Of a stretch of DNA of 19,802 nt, positions 15,557-19,802 are shown piece after piece. Position 1 is the stretch's first letter. Every line of letters starts with the position of its first letter. Below the pieces are notes generated by a model. It had not been told where the DNA came from, did not search any database, and worked only from the letters and a program-made list of their open reading frames with translations. Both the position numbers and the translations under genes were made by a program. The stretch spans positions 1 to 19,802 of the forward strand of contig JADGED010000017.1 of NCBI GenBank assembly GCA_016744555.1. The letters are read 5' to 3'. The stretch is from Desulfuromonadaceae bacterium (GTDB taxonomy: Bacteria; Desulfobacterota; Desulfuromonadia; Desulfuromonadales; Geopsychrobacteraceae).

Positions 15557-15561
15557 AATTG

Positions 15562-15565
15562 CTCC
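15562..15565 (-). promoter_or_regulatory. Ribosome binding site supporting a TTG start
   Basis: On the minus strand GGAG is five bases before the TTG whose first base is 15556. No ATG or GTG in frame gives a full-length Crp/Fnr N-terminus, so this site decides the start. Confidence 0.7.
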
Positions 15566-15643
15566 AAAATAGTAAAATTATCAACGTCAGTACTACGATT
15601 TTTTTATTATAAAATGAGAACTATATAGGTGAAGGAAAAACGG

Positions 15644-16567
15644 ATGAAGTTACTGCAAACACTTATAATTAGCTTTCTGCTAATTGTCAATTTTATATGC
15701 TGTGCCTCTGCTCAAGACATTACCCTATCGTGGGATGCAAGCCCGACTTCCAGCGTAACAGGTTATTTAGTTTACTACAAACAAGGGGACAGCACCCTAC
15801 CGTTAAATGGAGAAGATGCTGACCAAGGAATTTCTCCGATTGATGTTGGTGAAGATCTAACGGCAACATTAACTGGCTTAACCGATGAAGCTACCTACTA
15901 CTTTTCTGTAACTGCTTACGATTATAGCAACAACCAAAGTAGTTTTTCCAATATTGTCAGCAACGATAACCCCGTTAATGCAGATCCAGATTTACCACCT
16001 GCTGCCAACTGGTCTCCTGCGCTCTTACGACCGGCAAACAATGCTACCATGGAACCGGTTCCTGTTACTTTTCAATGGGAAACAGATCCTGATAACTACA
16101 ACGTCTCTTATACCCTTTTTTACGGCACTGTTGAAGACGAGTTAACCGGAATAATTGTCCCACCACCTACTACAAAGCTTCCAACAGCCCTATTTATATT
16201 TTCAATTACTTTTTTAACAATTTTACTTTACCTACTTAGCCGTCAGCACACGCAAAAAGCTAAGGTCAAACGCCATGCTACGGGCTTTGCAATTGCGATC
16301 GTATTTGCCGGCTTCTTAACTGCATGCGGTGGTGGTGGCGGAGGCGGTGGTAGCAGTGATAGCTCAACGTCTAACCAATCTTCTGACGCTGCAACTACAA
16401 CAGCGCCAACGCTCTACTCGGTATCTACAGACACTAGTGATTATTACTATGCTTATGATTTAGAAGCAGGAACGACATATTACTGGAAAGTCGTTGCTAC
16501 CGACAGGGAAGATCCAAGCATTACCTATACAAGTGAAGTGCATCAGTTTACTACAGATACTTTCTAA
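15644..16567 (+). CDS. Secreted fibronectin type III protein with an internal membrane hairpin and lipobox
   Basis: A 307-residue envelope protein. Residues 1-23 form a signal peptide (likely cut ASA/QD). FN3 domain one spans about 25-108 (ITLSWDAS, YLVYYK, YYFSVTAYD). FN3 domain two begins near 123 (NWSPALLRPANN, VTFQWETDPDN, YTLFYGT) and ends at the C-terminus (LEAGTTYYWKVVATD, FTTDTF). Between its strands lies an insert: hydrophobic helix 178-198, basic loop 200-211, second hydrophobic helix 213-227 ending in LTAC (Cys228, lipobox-like), eight glycines and a Ser/Thr linker. The start at 15644 has AAGGA seven bases upstream; a GTG at 15629 is the weaker option. Its stop codon overlaps the prsR stop on the other strand. 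Function is unknown; the position next to prsK/prsR hints at a surface or matrix role. Confidence 0.85.
   Translation: MKLLQTLIISFLLIVNFICCASAQDITLSWDASPTSSVTGYLVYYKQGDSTLPLNGEDADQGISPIDVGEDLTATLTGLTDEATYYFSVTAYDYSNNQSSFSNIVSNDNPVNADPDLPPAANWSPALLRPANNATMEPVPVTFQWETDPDNYNVSYTLFYGTVEDELTGIIVPPPTTKLPTALFIFSITFLTILLYLLSRQHTQKAKVKRHATGFAIAIVFAGFLTACGGGGGGGGSSDSSTSNQSSDAATTTAPTLYSVSTDTSDYYYAYDLEAGTTYYWKVVATDREDPSITYTSEVHQFTTDTF
16175..16351 (+). other. Membrane-hairpin insert within the second FN3 domain
   Basis: The codons encode a helix, a loop with several Lys/Arg residues, a second helix, LTAC and eight glycines. By the positive-inside rule the loop is cytoplasmic and both FN3 halves are outside. 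The first helix with its LPTA start and basic end resembles a C-terminal sorting tail, and the second resembles an N-terminal lipoprotein signal. An imperfect direct repeat flanks the insert (16167-16185 and 16392-16410, 13 of 19 identical). Confidence 0.6.
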
Positions 16568-17979
16568 TTATTGTGCAGTCCGTGCTTTTTAAGCAAATCA
16601 TAAAATGTCGGCCTGCTAACTTTTAGTTCCGATGCAGCCTTAACAATATTCCCTTGCGCCCCTTCAAGGGCTCGCTGCAATAGAACATGTTCAACCTCAC
16701 GCCTTGCTTCTTTAAGCGACATTCCAACAAAATTGTATTCACTATCGAACAATGGTTCTTTGACTACCGAGCAAGTTTCAGCTTCCGGCAAATCCTTTTC
16801 TTCATTCACAAAGCCAAGATCTTCTGCATCAATAATTGGACTTTCAGACATTACTACAGCGCGCTTAATTTTATTTTCTAATTCGCGAACATTTCCTGGC
16901 CATTCGTATTGATGTAAACATCTTAATGCCACAGCACTAAACCCACGTACTTTTTGCCCAAATTCTTGGCCAAAGCGACGAAGAAAGACATTTGCCAGTA
17001 ACTCAATATCATCACCGCGATCACGTAAAGGTGGTAGCTCAATGGCTATAACACCAATACGATAGTAAAGATCCTCTCGAAACTTACCAGAACTTATTGA
17101 TTCTTGAATATCAATATTAGTAGCAGCGATAATTCTAGTATCAACAGGAAGGTCCTCCCTTCCACCTACCCGCTGAATAACCTTTTCCTGCAAAAATCGT
17201 AACAACTTAACTTGCAACAATGGCGACATTTCACCGATTTCATCAAGAAAAAGGGTACCTTTCTCAGCATACTCTACTTTCCCTAAAACTCTATTTTGAG
17301 CACCAGTAAAAGCACCCTTTTCATGCCCAAACAATTCACTTTCGAGTAAATTCTCGGGAATAGCACCACAATTTATAGCAACAAAGTTAGCGCCTTTACG
17401 TATTCCACGACTATGAATAGCCTGAGCCACGACCTCTTTACCAGTACCACTTTCACCTAAAATAAGGATGGGCACATCGATAGAAGCTACTTTTTTTATA
17501 GTCGCAAAAACTTGTTGCATCTGTTTACATTGACCAAAGATCCCACTATAAGCATTACTTTGTTCTGTCGAAGATAGTTGTAATCGCTGATTTTCAGCTT
17601 CCAAATTGGCAACATGAAAGGCGCGAGTAAGGATAACTTTAAGTTCATCTAAATCAATAGGCTTGTGGTAATAATCATAAGCTCCCATATCTACGGCAGC
17701 TAGGGCATTAGCGTGATCTTCGTTGCCAGAGAGGACGATAACCTTACAATTTGGTTGTAACTGCAGCATTTGCTCCAAACAGCGTAAACCTTCAGTAGCC
17801 CCATCTATATCTGGAGGTAACCCTAGATCGAGGGTAACAACTTTTGGAGAGTGCTTTTCAAACAGCTTAAGTGCCTCATCTATTGATTCAGCGAGTAAGA
17901 TACTAAACTGTTTTGCTAACCCCCACTTCAGTTGCTTCCTTATTTCGCTACTATCATCAACAATAAGTAGTTTTTCCAT
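16564..17979 (-). CDS. prsR: PrsR: sigma-54-dependent response regulator of the PEP-CTERM/exosortase type
   Basis: A 471-residue enhancer-binding response regulator. The receiver domain has VDDS, phosphorylation site Asp51 in TLDLGLPP, and Lys106. The AAA+ domain has Walker A GESGTGKE (175-182), the sigma-54 contact loop GAFTGA (222-227), Walker B LFLDEIG (243-249) and the R-finger region. A Fis-type helix-turn-helix is at the C-terminus (AASELKVSRPTFYDLLKKHG). The LDLGLPPDIDGATEG receiver and the neighbouring PrsK-type kinase identify it as the PEP-CTERM-box regulator. It would activate RNA polymerase with sigma-54 at -24/-12 promoters of surface or exopolysaccharide genes. AAGGGG lies seven bases before the ATG. 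It follows prsK by 26 bases, one operon. Confidence 0.93.
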   Translation of the reverse strand: MEKLLIVDDSSEIRKQLKWGLAKQFSILLAESIDEALKLFEKHSPKVVTLDLGLPPDIDGATEGLRCLEQMLQLQPNCKVIVLSGNEDHANALAAVDMGAYDYYHKPIDLDELKVILTRAFHVANLEAENQRLQLSSTEQSNAYSGIFGQCKQMQQVFATIKKVASIDVPILILGESGTGKEVVAQAIHSRGIRKGANFVAINCGAIPENLLESELFGHEKGAFTGAQNRVLGKVEYAEKGTLFLDEIGEMSPLLQVKLLRFLQEKVIQRVGGREDLPVDTRIIAATNIDIQESISSGKFREDLYYRIGVIAIELPPLRDRGDDIELLANVFLRRFGQEFGQKVRGFSAVALRCLHQYEWPGNVRELENKIKRAVVMSESPIIDAEDLGFVNEEKDLPEAETCSVVKEPLFDSEYNFVGMSLKEARREVEHVLLQRALEGAQGNIVKAASELKVSRPTFYDLLKKHGLHNN

Positions 17980-18005
17980 GATATTCCCCTTAATACTTCT
18001 CGCAG

Positions 18006-19802
18006 CTATGTTGCCAGTGGAATCAATACGGTAAAGGTTGTCCCCTGCCCTTCAATACTATTCACTTTAATTTCACCACCATGAGCTACAACAATCTGCT
18101 TACATTGATACAGCCCAATACCAAACCCATGCTTTTTAGTTGTAGTAAATGGTTGAAATAAGTTTATTTTGATAAAATCAGCACTCATTCCACAACCAGA
18201 ATCTTTAACTTCAATATATGCAAAGTTTTCTCGTTGCCCATATGTTACAGCAACAGGCAAACTAGTACCGCTAGCTTCAGTAGCATTAACTAATAAATTC
18301 AATACTACCTTATAGATTTCTTCTTCATCTACAGCTACGGATACAGATTCTCCTGATACGTCTATTGGAGCCCCTGAGGTACCAACGGCATCACCAATAA
18401 TTCTATCTAAGGGTACCGAAGCTATCACCAGAGCAGGTTTTTCTTTAATATTTTTAAGCCTAGCTATCAGCCCTTTCATATTGACAACTGTGTTCGAAAC
18501 TGTTTCCAACATGTCCTGCTGAAATTCAGGATCGGCAATATACTCTTGCGCATTATCAAGCATTAAAGACAAACCGGAAACTTGATTTTTTAAATCGTGA
18601 AGCACAAAGGTTGATACCTTGCCAATCGCAGCTAGTTCTCGTGCAGTCGATAATTGTTCCGTTAAACGTAAACCCTGTACCGTTGCAATAGTTTGCCGCG
18701 CCAGCATGCGTAATAGATCATAATCCTCATAAGTAAGGACTTCATCAGGATTAATTTGTTCACCTAATACAATAAACCCAGCCAACTCATCATCAAAAGA
18801 AAGAGGAATTACTAAAAAAGCACCAAAGTCAGCCACAGATTCAATCAATGAATCGTTTAACGGCAAATGGCTTGTACGTAAATTAATAATCCAATTTTCT
18901 CGTTCCAGTTCTGCGATTAGTGGATCAGTTGGGTAAAATGGTCGCCAATCACGTTGCAAGTTAAAAGCAGCAGTATGAACATAACTATCGGTGTCATAAT
19001 CGTGTAGATAAAACGCACCGCCTTTACACGCCAACGAATCACAAAACAAATCTAAAATAGCGGTCTGAATTTCCACCAAACTTGTACCGGAAGCAACTTT
19101 ATTTGCAAAATTCGTCCACTGTTCCTGATAATCATATTTACGTTGATAGAAATTTTTGTGGAGTTGAACCTTAAGACGACGACGTATTTTTTCTGACAAA
19201 AAAACAACTGCCAATCCCAAACTACCTACGATTAAAAGCAGATAAAATATTGGTTTGGCACTATCAATATTTAGATAACGCAACCCCTCGCCGATTATTC
19301 CTAGCAAGATCAAATAACCACCAACAATTAACAGGACAAAGGAGCGATGAGCGATTCCTCGAGACAGCGCTAACTTAGCCCCATCCTGACGAAATAAATG
19401 GGCATAACAAGAGAAAAACACTGCTATAACTATTACAATGGAACGCATACCTAAATAATTCATATTGATTGAACGATACAGCAGGGTATGACTAAAATAG
19501 AGGGCAAATGCAGCCAGCAATAGTCCGCTGCTTAATGCAATTGGCTTAATATTCCAACGTTCAAGTTGATGGGATCCGGCAAGCGTACGCTCTAATTGCA
19601 CCAAACCAAAAACCAAATACACCATCAGTAGCAAATAAATAAAAAAACCTACTTTGGTTAAGTAAACTATGTGTTCATCAGCAAAGTCAGGCGAAAAGAT
19701 GAGGTTTTGTAGTGGGCTTACAATTACAAAGACAAAGAGGGCTAAAGCCAAAGCGATAGATAGCCAAAATCCTGGACCCTTATAGATCTCTGAGTTATCC
19801 CG
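18006..19802 (-). CDS. prsK: PrsK: membrane histidine kinase of the PEP-CTERM/exosortase type, 5' end outside the window
   Basis: The frame is open to the right edge and the gene begins beyond it. The apparent start at 19751 is a TTG inside a hydrophobic segment, and 17 more residues are readable upstream of it. At least six membrane segments are seen in the visible N-terminal part, then a GAF-like domain (FCDSLACKGGAFYL, FLVIPLSFDDELAGFIVLGE), then the dimerisation helix with HDLKN (His codon at 18597-18599), and a HATPase with NLLVNATEAS, DSGCGM and GFGIGLYQCKQI. This is the PrsK arrangement; family members are near 690 residues, so about 100 residues are missing. It should phosphorylate PrsR, whose gene follows 26 bases downstream. 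Confidence 0.9.
   Translation of the reverse strand, partial: RDNSEIYKGPGFWLSIALALALFVFVIVSPLQNLIFSPDFADEHIVYLTKVGFFIYLLLMVYLVFGLVQLERTLAGSHQLERWNIKPIALSSGLLLAAFALYFSHTLLYRSINMNYLGMRSIVIVIAVFFSCYAHLFRQDGAKLALSRGIAHRSFVLLIVGGYLILLGIIGEGLRYLNIDSAKPIFYLLLIVGSLGLAVVFLSEKIRRRLKVQLHKNFYQRKYDYQEQWTNFANKVASGTSLVEIQTAILDLFCDSLACKGGAFYLHDYDTDSYVHTAAFNLQRDWRPFYPTDPLIAELERENWIINLRTSHLPLNDSLIESVADFGAFLVIPLSFDDELAGFIVLGEQINPDEVLTYEDYDLLRMLARQTIATVQGLRLTEQLSTARELAAIGKVSTFVLHDLKNQVSGLSLMLDNAQEYIADPEFQQDMLETVSNTVVNMKGLIARLKNIKEKPALVIASVPLDRIIGDAVGTSGAPIDVSGESVSVAVDEEEIYKVVLNLLVNATEASGTSLPVAVTYGQRENFAYIEVKDSGCGMSADFIKINLFQPFTTTKKHGFGIGLYQCKQIVVAHGGEIKVNSIEGQGTTFTVLIPLAT

Noticed and set aside
18006..19751. Treating the kinase at the right edge as complete from 19751
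   Set aside because: The codon at 19751 is TTG inside a hydrophobic helix, the frame stays open to the window end, and PrsK proteins are about 100 residues longer.

Overview
The window is roughly 40% GC by eye and reads like a chromosomal segment of an anaerobic, respiratory delta-type bacterium, most likely within or near the Desulfuromonadales (Geobacter/Desulfuromonas relatives). The basis is the combination of genes: a histidine kinase with c-type heme attachment motifs in its sensor domain, a full-length single-chain pyruvate carboxylase, a PrsK/PrsR two-component pair of the PEP-CTERM/exosortase type, and a gapA-pgk-tpiA run. This placement is an inference from gene content, not from a marker gene. 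I see no rRNA, tRNA, insertion sequence, CRISPR array or phage gene.

Left part (1-5770). A putative heme-binding sensor kinase (+) converges on a PHP-domain phosphoesterase (-). Divergent from the latter, two overlapping peptide-type ABC transporter ATPase genes (dppD/oppF-like) are followed by a secreted DUF3108 protein. A strong bidirectional hairpin at 5732-5766 closes this group and also serves pyc, which arrives from the other side.

Middle part (5793-13650). The minus-strand gene pyc (1150 residues) makes oxaloacetate from pyruvate. A 420-base non-coding stretch separates it from a small HExxH protein of the SprA-related family. Divergent from that, gapA, pgk and tpiA form the lower-glycolysis/gluconeogenesis operon, ended by a 14-bp-stem bidirectional terminator. 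Together with pyc these enzymes suit anaplerosis and gluconeogenesis from small organic acids.

Right part (13675-19802), mostly minus strand. It holds an OmpR-type response regulator without an adjacent kinase, then a translationally coupled pair of a Crp/Fnr-family regulator and a YgbA-like cysteine-rich protein (probable nitrosative-stress response). A secreted fibronectin type III protein on the plus strand overlaps tail-to-tail with prsR. The prsK gene follows and runs off the right edge of the window. PrsK and PrsR are known as a kinase and sigma-54-dependent activator for exosortase/PEP-CTERM and exopolysaccharide functions; no exosortase or PEP-CTERM protein lies inside the window.

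The most unusual object is the fibronectin type III protein. Its second FN3 domain appears to be interrupted by a membrane hairpin that ends in an internal lipobox followed by eight glycines.
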